From Candidatus Dormiibacterota bacterium (lineage in GTDB: Bacteria; Chloroflexota; Dormibacteria; Dormibacterales; Dormibacteraceae): a stretch of 64,000 nucleotides of DNA. Every line of letters begins with the position of its first letter. Within the stretch, counting starts at the first letter, position 1. The notes under the pieces were generated by a model. That model ran no database searches and was not told where the DNA came from. It saw nothing but the letters and a program-made list of their open reading frames with translations. Positions 1 to 6,902 of the stretch are shown piece by piece. The stretch spans positions 1-64,000 of the forward strand of contig PLJM01000005.1 in assembly GCA_003139695.1 (NCBI GenBank). The letters are read 5' to 3'. The position numbers were made by a program, and so were the translations under genes.

Positions 1-76
1 GCGGAGCTAACCGGATAGGCAGACAGCGGGCTTATCAACTTAGCTACGACGAGTGGATCGTTTTGAACTCGTAAAT

Positions 77-153
77 TGGTCGGGGGCCCGGGATTTGAAC
101 CCGGGGCCTCACGGTCCCGAACCGTGCGCGCTGCCAAACTGCGCCAGCCCCCG
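77..153 (-). tRNA. tRNA-Pro (anticodon CGG)
   Basis: The minus strand folds as a complete cloverleaf: 7-bp acceptor stem (CGGGGGC with GCCCCCG), D arm, anticodon stem CACGG/CCGTG around loop TTCGGGA (anticodon CGG, reads CCG), and T arm CCGGG-TTCAAAT-CCCGG. The discriminator A (position 80) is followed by an encoded CCA at 79-77. It lies just downstream of the thioesterase gene on the same strand, and its putative -10 box overlaps that gene's stop codon. Confidence 0.95.
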
Positions 154-165
154 ACTCGAGTGCTG

Positions 166-171
166 ATTCTA
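166..171 (-). promoter_or_regulatory. putative -10 box of tRNA-Pro
   Basis: TAGAAT on the minus strand, 12 nt before the tRNA 5' end. Its TAG is also the stop codon of the upstream thioesterase gene. No clear -35 element is visible. Confidence 0.4.
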
Positions 172-588
172 TCCGGCGGCGGTATCGACCCGGGTTTCGG
201 TCATCGACAAAATGGCCGTCGCATCCGCGACTCGCGAGCCGTCGTCCCTGTTCTCGATGAAGGCCGACGCATAGACCAGCGTGCGCCTCATCCTGTCCAC
301 CTTGCCCACAATGCGAATGGGCTCGCCCAGCTTCAGCGGCCTGCGGTAGCTGACCTGTAGGCGGCCCGTCACGCCTGGGTGGCCCGCATGCCACGCGGCC
401 CAACCAACGGCCTCATCGAGCAACAGCGCAACGATCCCTCCGTGCGCCATCCCCGCCCAGCTCTGGTACTTATCCGGCACCTCGAACTCGACGCTCGAAC
501 CTTCAGGGCCAGGCCCGAACACCAGGCGCAGGCCCTCCAAGTTGAGTGGACCGCAACCAAAACAGTGGCCGTCGAACCTGACTTCCAT
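169..588 (-). CDS. PaaI-like hotdog-fold thioesterase
   Basis: 139-aa protein of the 4HBT/PaaI hotdog superfamily, which hydrolyses acyl-CoA thioesters in the cytoplasm. The N-terminus carries CFGCGPLN, frequent in this subgroup. The hotdog helix motif HGGIVALLLDEA (about residues 50-61) supplies the catalytic acidic residue and His-Gly-Gly. Length is normal for a single-domain enzyme. The ATG is preceded by AGGAGA at good spacing. It follows the lipoprotein gene by 23 nt on the same strand, so the two are probably co-transcribed. The acyl substrate cannot be read from the sequence; many acyl-CoA enzymes nearby make a housekeeping acyl-CoA role plausible. Confidence 0.85.
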   Translation of the reverse strand: MEVRFDGHCFGCGPLNLEGLRLVFGPGPEGSSVEFEVPDKYQSWAGMAHGGIVALLLDEAVGWAAWHAGHPGVTGRLQVSYRRPLKLGEPIRIVGKVDRMRRTLVYASAFIENRDDGSRVADATAILSMTETRVDTAAG

Positions 589-611
589 CGGAATCTCCTA
601 TGTGCGGCGCA

Positions 612-1118
612 CTAGCCCCGGCAGTTCCACGTGCCTGTGACTTTGAGGGCCGGCTTGCCAGTGTTGGCATCTGTTAGGGCAGCGTTGATGGCCCCTGATT
701 GCTGGGTCGCGTCCATGGTGAAAGTCACCTTGTCGCGCGCGAGGTTCAACCACGCCTTGGTGTGGTCAAGACTGCGGACGACGAGCGCGGAATCGCGCGA
801 GCTGTACGTTCCGGCGCCGCGGAAGTTGTTGACGACAAACGCGATCTCCCATACGGTCGCGCCGCCGTCGGTCGATACATAGAACGTGTCGGCCCACTGC
901 TCGCCGGTGCGGGTATTGGACCCCGTGCACGCGCTGACCTGGTCCCCCGAGTCCGGCACGATCGCATTGATCTGGCCGGTTATCGCTCCCGTGAACGTGA
1001 GGTTCTGCGACCAGTTCCCCTGAGGAATCACCGGCGACGGCGACGCCACCGCGGGCGGGTTGTTCTGGGTGCAGGCTGTGAAAACGATGAGGGCGACGAT
1101 GCCCGCAGCACGGAGCAT
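612..1118 (-). CDS. putative secreted lipoprotein, unknown function
   Basis: 168-aa protein starting with a short hydrophobic signal (MLRAAGIVALIVFTAC) that ends in a plausible lipobox, FTAC, predicting lipidation at Cys16 and export. The mature part is a Pro/Asn-rich linker and a beta-rich domain with two further Cys (about 63 and 166) that could pair. No family is recognised. A longer reading from 1280 is possible, but only the start at 1118 places the signal peptide at the N-terminus. There is no Shine-Dalgarno; TAACAT lies 8 nt upstream, suggesting a near-leaderless mRNA. Confidence 0.6.
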   Translation of the reverse strand: MLRAAGIVALIVFTACTQNNPPAVASPSPVIPQGNWSQNLTFTGAITGQINAIVPDSGDQVSACTGSNTRTGEQWADTFYVSTDGGATVWEIAFVVNNFRGAGTYSSRDSALVVRSLDHTKAWLNLARDKVTFTMDATQQSGAINAALTDANTGKPALKVTGTWNCRG

Positions 1119-1126
1119 GTGGTCGA

Positions 1127-1132
1127 ATGTTA
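1127..1132 (-). promoter_or_regulatory. -10 box of the lipoprotein gene
   Basis: TAACAT on the minus strand, 8 nt before the ATG at 1118, with no ribosome binding site between. It fits the leaderless pattern seen elsewhere in the window. Confidence 0.4.
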
Positions 1133-1210
1133 GCCGTGGCAGAGGGTGCGGAGCGTTTGACCCAGGCCATGAGATCGCTCGAAGCCACCTTCCTGATCGG
1201 CGTAGAAGGC

Positions 1211-1723
1211 GTGACGACCATCTGGCTCGTGCGGCACGGCGATTGCTACGAGGGCATGACCGAAGGCTCCGATCCACCACTCAGCCCCCTCGGCCGCACT
1301 CAGGCAGCACGCCTCGCTGAGCGGGTCAAACACGTTGGCGCCACAGCGTTTTACGCGAGCCCCCTGCGCCGGGCGGTCGAGACCGCTCACATCATCGGCG
1401 GCGCCGACGTGCGCCAGGACGAGCGGCTTATAGAGATCGACCTCGAGCTCGACGAGGACCGCACGCTCCACTTCAAGGAGTCCACCGCGAGCGTCGTTGA
1501 AAGGATGCGTTCCGCCATCGACGACATCGTCGCGGCACATCCTGGCGAGCACGTGGTTGTAGTTACACATGGCATCGCCCTCATGGCTTACATCTCCAAC
1601 GTGCTTCATCTCGAACCCGGCCAGCTCCGCCTTCTTCCCTACTACACGAGCGTCAGCGCCGTCCGGGCGTTTGGTGACGTGCGCATGGTCGGCACCATCG
1701 CCGACACAGCCCACCTCGAATGA
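1211..1723 (+). CDS. histidine phosphatase family protein (phosphoglycerate mutase-like)
   Basis: About 170 aa. The phospho-acceptor motif LVRHGD lies near the N-terminus, SPLRRAVETA supplies the conserved Arg, and VVVTHGIALM carries the second catalytic His. These are the hallmarks of branch-1 histidine phosphatases. The start is uncertain: GTG at 1211, just before the first strand, fits the family; reading from 1127 adds 28 residues with no family resemblance. Its last codon overlaps the kinase gene by 4 nt (ATGA), so it belongs to a phosphatase-kinase-dehydrogenase unit. A phosphatase acting on the small molecule the kinase phosphorylates is a guess. Confidence 0.8.
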   Translation: MTTIWLVRHGDCYEGMTEGSDPPLSPLGRTQAARLAERVKHVGATAFYASPLRRAVETAHIIGGADVRQDERLIEIDLELDEDRTLHFKESTASVVERMRSAIDDIVAAHPGEHVVVVTHGIALMAYISNVLHLEPGQLRLLPYYTSVSAVRAFGDVRMVGTIADTAHLE

Positions 1724-2697
1724 CCAACCAGATTCAGTCGGATCTCGAGGCTCAGTGTCGCGTGCGGCTGGGACGCCCGCAGCTGCGAGTGATCTCGGTG
1801 GACCCCATCCCCGAAGGCCATTCCGGCTTCACCTACTTCGTGAGCATCGACGACGGCGATGGCCCGCGCCGCTTTGTCCTTCGCCTCCCCCCTCCCGGTG
1901 CCCGGATTGCCGGGCCCGCCGACGTCGTCCGTCAGGGCCGCATCATGGCCGCCCTCCACGCGGCGGGCCTGCCAGTTCCCGCCATCCCGGTCCTCACGTC
2001 AGACGCTGTGGTCGACGGCCGGCCGTTCGTCCTTATGGAAGCAGTCGCCGGCGAACGCATCGAGAAGGCCGGTGTCGAGCACCAACCACTCGACATCGCG
2101 CGCTCAGCGGTTGACGTTTTGAAACGAATCCACGCGCTTCCGCTGGACCAGACTGGCATCCGCGATGAGGCTCCCGTTGGCCTGAACGCCGAGATGCTTC
2201 GGTGGCTTTGGCTCATGGACCGTGCGCCTGAGGAGCTCACACTGCGTGCCGGCGAGCTCGGCGGCCTGCTGTCAGCGCGCGTCCCGGAAGAGCGTCCGCC
2301 GACCCTCGTCCACGGCGACTTCCACTACGGCAACATGCTGTTCCGCGGCCACGAGGTGGTGGCCGTGCTCGACTGGGAGATTGCCCAGGTCGGCCAGCCG
2401 CTGCTCGACCTGGGCTGCCTTTGCATCGTTTCCCACCGGCGCAGATACGAAGGCGCCCCCAACCCGGGAGGCTCGATCGACGTCCCGATCGAAGCCCTGT
2501 ACGAGCTCTACGGCGCCGATACGGACGAAATGCTGTGGTACCTCGCGATGAGCCTGTACAAGTACGCCGCGATCTTCGGTTACAACCTCATGCTGCACAG
2601 GCGCGGCAAACGCCCCGACCCCATGTACGAAGGTTTGACGGATACCATCACGGGCATGATCGACGAGGGCATCGCCCTTCTCGAGCCCGGTACGTAG
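1720..2697 (+). CDS. APH-fold kinase (phosphotransferase), ACAD10/11 or LvaA type
   Basis: 325-aa protein kinase-like phosphotransferase. VHGDFHYGNMLF (about residue 198) is the Brenner catalytic loop, and VLDWEIAQVGQP carries the metal-binding Asp. The N-terminal lobe has a Gly-rich EGHSGFTYF strand-turn. Followed 12 nt later by an acyl-CoA dehydrogenase with ACAD11-like features, it matches the bacterial split form of ACAD10/11 (LvaA/LvaC in Pseudomonas), where the kinase phosphorylates a 4-hydroxyacyl-CoA. The fold is certain; the substrate is inferred from gene order. It could also be a generic APH-family small-molecule kinase. Confidence 0.8.
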   Translation: MTNQIQSDLEAQCRVRLGRPQLRVISVDPIPEGHSGFTYFVSIDDGDGPRRFVLRLPPPGARIAGPADVVRQGRIMAALHAAGLPVPAIPVLTSDAVVDGRPFVLMEAVAGERIEKAGVEHQPLDIARSAVDVLKRIHALPLDQTGIRDEAPVGLNAEMLRWLWLMDRAPEELTLRAGELGGLLSARVPEERPPTLVHGDFHYGNMLFRGHEVVAVLDWEIAQVGQPLLDLGCLCIVSHRRRYEGAPNPGGSIDVPIEALYELYGADTDEMLWYLAMSLYKYAAIFGYNLMLHRRGKRPDPMYEGLTDTITGMIDEGIALLEPGT

Positions 2698-2709
2698 GAG
2701 ATTGACAAG

Positions 2710-3996
2710 ATGACCTGGGACTTCTCGACTGAGCCGGAGTTCGAAAGCAAGCTCGACTGGATGCGCGGCTTCATGCAGAAGGAGGTGTACCCGCTCGAGG
2801 TGCTGGACACCGACGAGGCAGGTTTCATGCGTGCCATCCGCCCTTTGCGCGATGAGGTTAAGAAGCAAAAGCTGTGGGCCACTCATCTGCCCCCCGAGTT
2901 GGGAGGGCAGGGTTACGGGCAGGTCAAGCTCGGGCTGATGCACGAGATCGAGGGCGCCTCGATGTGGGGGCCGATCATCTTCGGCAACCAGGCGCCCGAT
3001 TCTGGCAACTCCGAGGTGCTCGCCCACTTCGGCACCGAAGAGCAGAAGCAACGCTGGCTCCATCCGCTGCTCGAGGGCAGGATGCGCTCGGCCTTCTCGA
3101 TGACCGAGCCCAACACGGCGGGCTCCGACCCCACGCTCCTCTCCACCACCGCCGAGCTCAAGGGCGACGAATGGGTGATCAACGGCCACAAGTGGTTCAC
3201 GTCGAACGGGATGATCGCCGACTTCCTCATCGCAATGGTCGTGACCAACCCTGAAGCCGGCCCATACGAGCGCGCCTCGATGATCATCGTTCCAGGCGAC
3301 GCGCCGGGGCTCAAGAGGGTGCGCAACATTCCAACCATGGGCGGCGACGAGCGCTTCGGCTACGGCCATGCCGAGATCCTTTACGAGAACGTACGCGTGC
3401 CCAAGGAGAATCTCATCGGCAAACGAGGCCAGGGCTTCCTGATCGCTCAGGCCCGACTGGGACCCGGCCGCATCCACCACTGCATGCGCTGGCTCGGCCA
3501 GGCCCGCCGCGCCTTCGACATGCTCTGCGAGCGCTCACTCCAGCGCGAGGCCTTTGGCAAGAAGCTGGCCGGCCATGAGACGGTGCAGAACTGGATCGCC
3601 GACTCGGCGGCCGAAATGTCGGCGGCGCGTCTGATGACCCTTCATGCAGCCTGGGTGATCGACACCGAGGGCGCTGCGGCAGCGCGCAAAGAGATCTCGC
3701 TCATCAAGTTCTTCGGTGCCAAGGTCCTGCACGACGTCATCGACCGGGCCATCCAGATCCACGGGTCACTCGGCTATTCGTCCGACCTGCCCCTGGAGGA
3801 GATGTACCGGCACGCGCGCGCCGCGCGCATGTACGACGGTCCCGACGAGGTCCACCGCGTGTCGGTCGCCCGCCAGATTCTGTCCGGCTATGAGGCGCCG
3901 AAGGGCATATGGCCGCGCGAGCACATCCCCACTCGGCGCGAAGCCGCCCAGCGAAAGTTCGCCGCGTTATTGGAGGCGGCAACGACCGACGCCTAA
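2710..3996 (+). CDS. acyl-CoA dehydrogenase, ACAD11/LvaC-like
   Basis: 428-aa flavoprotein with the ACAD middle-domain motif FSMTEPNTAGSDPT (about residue 132) and the C-terminal four-helix domain ending MYDGPDEVHRVSVARQ. The Asp-containing YDGPDE in place of the classical YEGTNQ is typical of the ACAD10/11 and long FadE branch. Start ATG at 2710 follows GGAG at 2697-2700. In LvaC-type systems the partner dehydrogenase turns a 4-phosphoacyl-CoA, made by the kinase, into a 3-hydroxyacyl-CoA through an enoyl intermediate. The immediately upstream kinase supports that role. A plain acyl-CoA dehydrogenase is the alternative. Confidence 0.88.
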   Translation: MTWDFSTEPEFESKLDWMRGFMQKEVYPLEVLDTDEAGFMRAIRPLRDEVKKQKLWATHLPPELGGQGYGQVKLGLMHEIEGASMWGPIIFGNQAPDSGNSEVLAHFGTEEQKQRWLHPLLEGRMRSAFSMTEPNTAGSDPTLLSTTAELKGDEWVINGHKWFTSNGMIADFLIAMVVTNPEAGPYERASMIIVPGDAPGLKRVRNIPTMGGDERFGYGHAEILYENVRVPKENLIGKRGQGFLIAQARLGPGRIHHCMRWLGQARRAFDMLCERSLQREAFGKKLAGHETVQNWIADSAAEMSAARLMTLHAAWVIDTEGAAAARKEISLIKFFGAKVLHDVIDRAIQIHGSLGYSSDLPLEEMYRHARAARMYDGPDEVHRVSVARQILSGYEAPKGIWPREHIPTRREAAQRKFAALLEAATTDA

Positions 3997-5336
3997 GGCA
4001 CGGTCTCCGCGAGGTGCAGGCGGTCCCAGTCCGAGTAGGGACCGTTGACGTGGATGATCCGCTTCAGTCCGGCCTGCTCCAGGAGGCTGGCTGCGATACC
4101 GGCGCGATAGCCGGAAGCGCAGTGCACAGCGACTGGCGCCTCAGGCGGAATCTCGGGAGCGCGGTACGGCACGTCGGGCACGTAAATATGGACCGCGCCC
4201 GGGACGTGGCCGCCCGACCATTCGTGCTCGTCCCGAGCGTCGACGACAGTCATCGGTTCGGCGCTCAGGATCCAGGCCGCCAGGTCTTCGACATCGACGG
4301 TCAGGAAGGTGGACAGCTCCCGGCCGACGGCCTGCCATGCATCCATTCCACCGTCGAGGGCGCCGGCGACTGAATCGAACCCGATGCGGTGTAGCTGGCG
4401 CTGGGCCTCGTGATGCTGCGCGTCGGTGCCGCCGGCCAGCACGATCGTCCGGCCTCGGGGAACCAGCCAGCCGACCCACGCGCTGAAGGGACCGTCGAGA
4501 CCCACGCTGTAGCTGCCCGGGATGTGGCCGCGGTCGTAGTCGCGCCCCTGGCGGACGTCCACCACAGCGGCGCCCTCGCCGATGAGCGTTGCGACGGCGC
4601 CTGCGTTCAGCTTCGCCGGCGGTGGCGGATCGAGGCCCAACAGCTTTGGACCCGCCAGGTTGATCGCCGCCGTGTCGCGGTAGTACGCCGGGTAGCGTTG
4701 CTGGTTTAGAGCGCGCGCCAGGAACTGCATCACCTCAGTGGTCTGGAAGAACGGGTTCGTGGCGCGCTCGTGGCCGAGCGTTGTCTCGTGGCCGCTGTGT
4801 CCTCCAGTGCCGCAGAACGATCCGCTCCCGTGAGTCGGGAACACAGCGATGTCGTCGGGCAGGCCGCGCAGCCTCACCTGCAAGGTACGCAGCGCCTCGA
4901 GCGCGAGCTGCACTGCGAGGTGAGGGCCGAACAGGTCGGTGCGGGCAATGGCGCCGATCATCACGGCGCCGCCCGAGAAGAGCGCACGGGGTCGGCCGCG
5001 ATCGATCAGGAGGTAGCTCAGGTGGTCCGGCGTGTGACCGGGCGTATGAAGGGCCTGAAGGGTGATCTCCCCCAGGCGCAGGTCGTGGCCGGGCGCCAGC
5101 TCGGCGATGTCGGTCCCCGCCGCGGCCTGCAGCTCGCGGCGGCCGGACACGAAGTCGTTGTGGAGGTGTGTGTCTAAGGCGTTGGTGACCTTCACGCCGA
5201 GCCTATCGGCAATCCTCAGATAAGGGCCGACATCGCGGAATGGGTCGATGACGAGAGCCACCCCCGTCTCGCGGTCGGCGACAAAGAAGCTCGCGTTACC
5301 CAGCTCCTGCGCAGGGACTGCTTCGACTGTGAACAC
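3993..5336 (-). CDS. MBL-fold hydrolase with two rhodanese domains (CstB/ETHE1-like)
   Basis: About 447 aa. The N-terminal metallo-beta-lactamase domain shows THLHNDFVSG, HTPGHTPDH, a metal-bridging Asp in IARTDLFG and FPTHGSG, like persulfide dioxygenases. Two rhodanese domains follow: the first lacks a catalytic Cys (VLAGGTDAQ), the second has it in VHCASGYRAG. This layout is that of CstB-type enzymes, which oxidise persulfide and transfer sulfane sulfur. GTG at 5336 is chosen because GGTGAGG precedes it by 6 nt; it starts 7 nt after frdD on the same strand, so it is probably co-transcribed with frdABCD. The 3' end overlaps the convergent dehydrogenase gene by 4 nt. Confidence 0.8.
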   Translation of the reverse strand: MFTVEAVPAQELGNASFFVADRETGVALVIDPFRDVGPYLRIADRLGVKVTNALDTHLHNDFVSGRRELQAAAGTDIAELAPGHDLRLGEITLQALHTPGHTPDHLSYLLIDRGRPRALFSGGAVMIGAIARTDLFGPHLAVQLALEALRTLQVRLRGLPDDIAVFPTHGSGSFCGTGGHSGHETTLGHERATNPFFQTTEVMQFLARALNQQRYPAYYRDTAAINLAGPKLLGLDPPPPAKLNAGAVATLIGEGAAVVDVRQGRDYDRGHIPGSYSVGLDGPFSAWVGWLVPRGRTIVLAGGTDAQHHEAQRQLHRIGFDSVAGALDGGMDAWQAVGRELSTFLTVDVEDLAAWILSAEPMTVVDARDEHEWSGGHVPGAVHIYVPDVPYRAPEIPPEAPVAVHCASGYRAGIAASLLEQAGLKRIIHVNGPYSDWDRLHLAETVP

Positions 5337-5343
5337 TACTGCC

Positions 5344-5742
5344 TCACCCCAACGAGATCGGAGCGGTCGTGAAGAGCACATAGATCGTGAGCAGTGTCAC
5401 CACGACTGCAGCTCCGTAGAAGCCTGCCTGCGCCGGCACGGTCTTGGCGGCAGGCACTCCCAGATCGACGAGCAGGTAACGGAGGCGGTGCGCGAAATGG
5501 AAGAACGGCAGCGAGATCAGTACGAGTAGGTAAAGCTTCACGATCGGGTTGCCCAGGATGCTGATCCAGGTGTCGTAATGACGATCCACGACCGGCACGA
5601 TGCCCAGCGGCCCGAGGATCCCCTGGACCACGATGTGCACCGGGAGCAAGACCGCCGCGAAAAGGCCGCCCTGCGAGAACATGAACCACCAGAACAGGTG
5701 AGCCAGCGCCGGCTTCTGGACGGCTTTGGGCTTTGCGCTCAT
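5344..5742 (-). CDS. frdD: fumarate reductase/succinate dehydrogenase membrane subunit D
   Basis: 132-aa hydrophobic protein with three predicted transmembrane helices (about 22-43, 66-87, 107-127). It matches FrdD in length, in an N-terminal FWWFMFSQGG segment and in conserved His near FHFAHRLRYLL. With FrdC it anchors the FrdAB dimer and carries electrons to the quinone. The ATG overlaps the frdC stop by 4 nt (ATGA). Confidence 0.85.
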   Translation of the reverse strand: MSAKPKAVQKPALAHLFWWFMFSQGGLFAAVLLPVHIVVQGILGPLGIVPVVDRHYDTWISILGNPIVKLYLLVLISLPFFHFAHRLRYLLVDLGVPAAKTVPAQAGFYGAAVVVTLLTIYVLFTTAPISLG

Positions 5743-6152
5743 CTCCCGAACCCGATCAGAACGGCGCCGATGACTATCGATGCCACGAGCCACGCGCCAA
5801 ACTGCGAGGCAACGACTAGCCCCGACGGCACAGGTTTGTCCATCACCTTGAAGTGGAGAATCACACCTGCCAGCCGGAGGAACGTGATGCTGTGGTACAG
5901 CGCGAACAGCAGGCAAATAACGCTGAAAACGACGAAAGGTGTCGAGCTGGGCGGGTAGTAGCCGGACGGTCCCCGTCCGGCCCGCTGGATCTCGTAGAGG
6001 AGCCACAGCAGCCAGAGCGCCAGCGGCAGCGCCGTGAACTCGCGAACCATGTACCAGAAGTAGTGGCCCTTGCGCAGCCACCAGCCCGCCGGCATCGCCG
6101 GCTTGTAGGTGCGTGTCGCAACCCGCGACGAAGTTTCGGTCTCTGCGCTCAC
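5739..6152 (-). CDS. frdC: fumarate reductase/succinate dehydrogenase membrane subunit C
   Basis: 137-aa membrane anchor. GTG at 6152 overlaps the frdB stop (GTGA), which fixes the start; a longer upstream reading only runs antiparallel through frdB. The N-terminal tail leads into GHYFWYMVREFTALPLAL, the FrdC signature region, followed by three hydrophobic helices. Bound b heme is possible but cannot be decided from the few His visible. Confidence 0.85.
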   Translation of the reverse strand: MSAETETSSRVATRTYKPAMPAGWWLRKGHYFWYMVREFTALPLALWLLWLLYEIQRAGRGPSGYYPPSSTPFVVFSVICLLFALYHSITFLRLAGVILHFKVMDKPVPSGLVVASQFGAWLVASIVIGAVLIGFGR

Positions 6153-6889
6153 TCGCGATTTCCGTACGGAAGAATGAAGCGCACCGAAGTATCGAGCTTG
6201 GTTTGCTGGATGGCTTTGGCGGGGTCGACGCCTTTGGGGCAGACGACCGAGCACTCCCCGACGAAGCTGCACTCCCAGACGCCATCCGAGTGAGCTATCA
6301 CCGGCAGCCGCTCCTTGGTTCCCTGGTCGCGCGAATCCAGGTTGTAGCGCCGTGCAAGAGCGATTGCGGCGGGTCCGAGGAACTTGTCGTCAAGTCCATA
6401 GACCGGGCAGGCTGCGTAGCACAGCATGCAGTTGATGCACTGGCTGAACTGGCGGAAGTCGTCGATCTGCTCCATGGTCTGCCGGTGCTCGCCGGCGCCC
6501 AGCGGCATCTCCTGCTTGCGGATGATCCAGGGCTTGATGGATTTCAGCTTCTCCATGAAGTCCTCCATGTCCACGACCAGGTCGCGAACGATCGGAAAAT
6601 TGTTGAGCGGAGTGATCGTGATGGAGCCGGGCCAGTAATCACGCAGAAAGGCTGAGCAGGTCAGCTTCGGCGTCCCGTTCACGGTCATGCCACAGCTGCC
6701 GCAGATGCCCATGCGGCACGACCATCGATAGCTGAGGCTGCCGTCGACGTGCGACTTGATGTAGTTCAGCGCGTCCAGGACCACCATGCTGTCGTCGCTG
6801 AAGGGAATGTCGTAGGACTGCAGGCGCGGTTCGGAGTCCTTCGCAGGGTCGAACCTCGTCGCGCGAACAGTGATCCTCTTCTCGGCCAC
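6149..6889 (-). CDS. frdB: fumarate reductase/succinate dehydrogenase iron-sulfur subunit
   Basis: About 246 aa. It shows the plant-type [2Fe-2S] ligands in CRMGICGSCGM plus a distal Cys, a [4Fe-4S] motif CINCMLCYAACPVY and the [3Fe-4S]/third cluster CSFVGECSVVCPKG. These pass electrons from FAD in FrdA to quinone in FrdCD. GTG at 6889 is chosen because GGAGG lies 6 nt upstream; a reading from 6976 would run into frdA. It begins 13 nt after frdA. Confidence 0.93.
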   Translation of the reverse strand: MAEKRITVRATRFDPAKDSEPRLQSYDIPFSDDSMVVLDALNYIKSHVDGSLSYRWSCRMGICGSCGMTVNGTPKLTCSAFLRDYWPGSITITPLNNFPIVRDLVVDMEDFMEKLKSIKPWIIRKQEMPLGAGEHRQTMEQIDDFRQFSQCINCMLCYAACPVYGLDDKFLGPAAIALARRYNLDSRDQGTKERLPVIAHSDGVWECSFVGECSVVCPKGVDPAKAIQQTKLDTSVRFILPYGNRE

Positions 6890-6902
6890 TTGGATCCTCC
6901 CT

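Noticed and set aside
2272-3480. 402-codon open frame on the minus strand
   Set aside because: It runs antiparallel to the kinase and acyl-CoA dehydrogenase genes, whose motifs are clear; its translation has no recognisable family and only mirrors high-GC codon bias.
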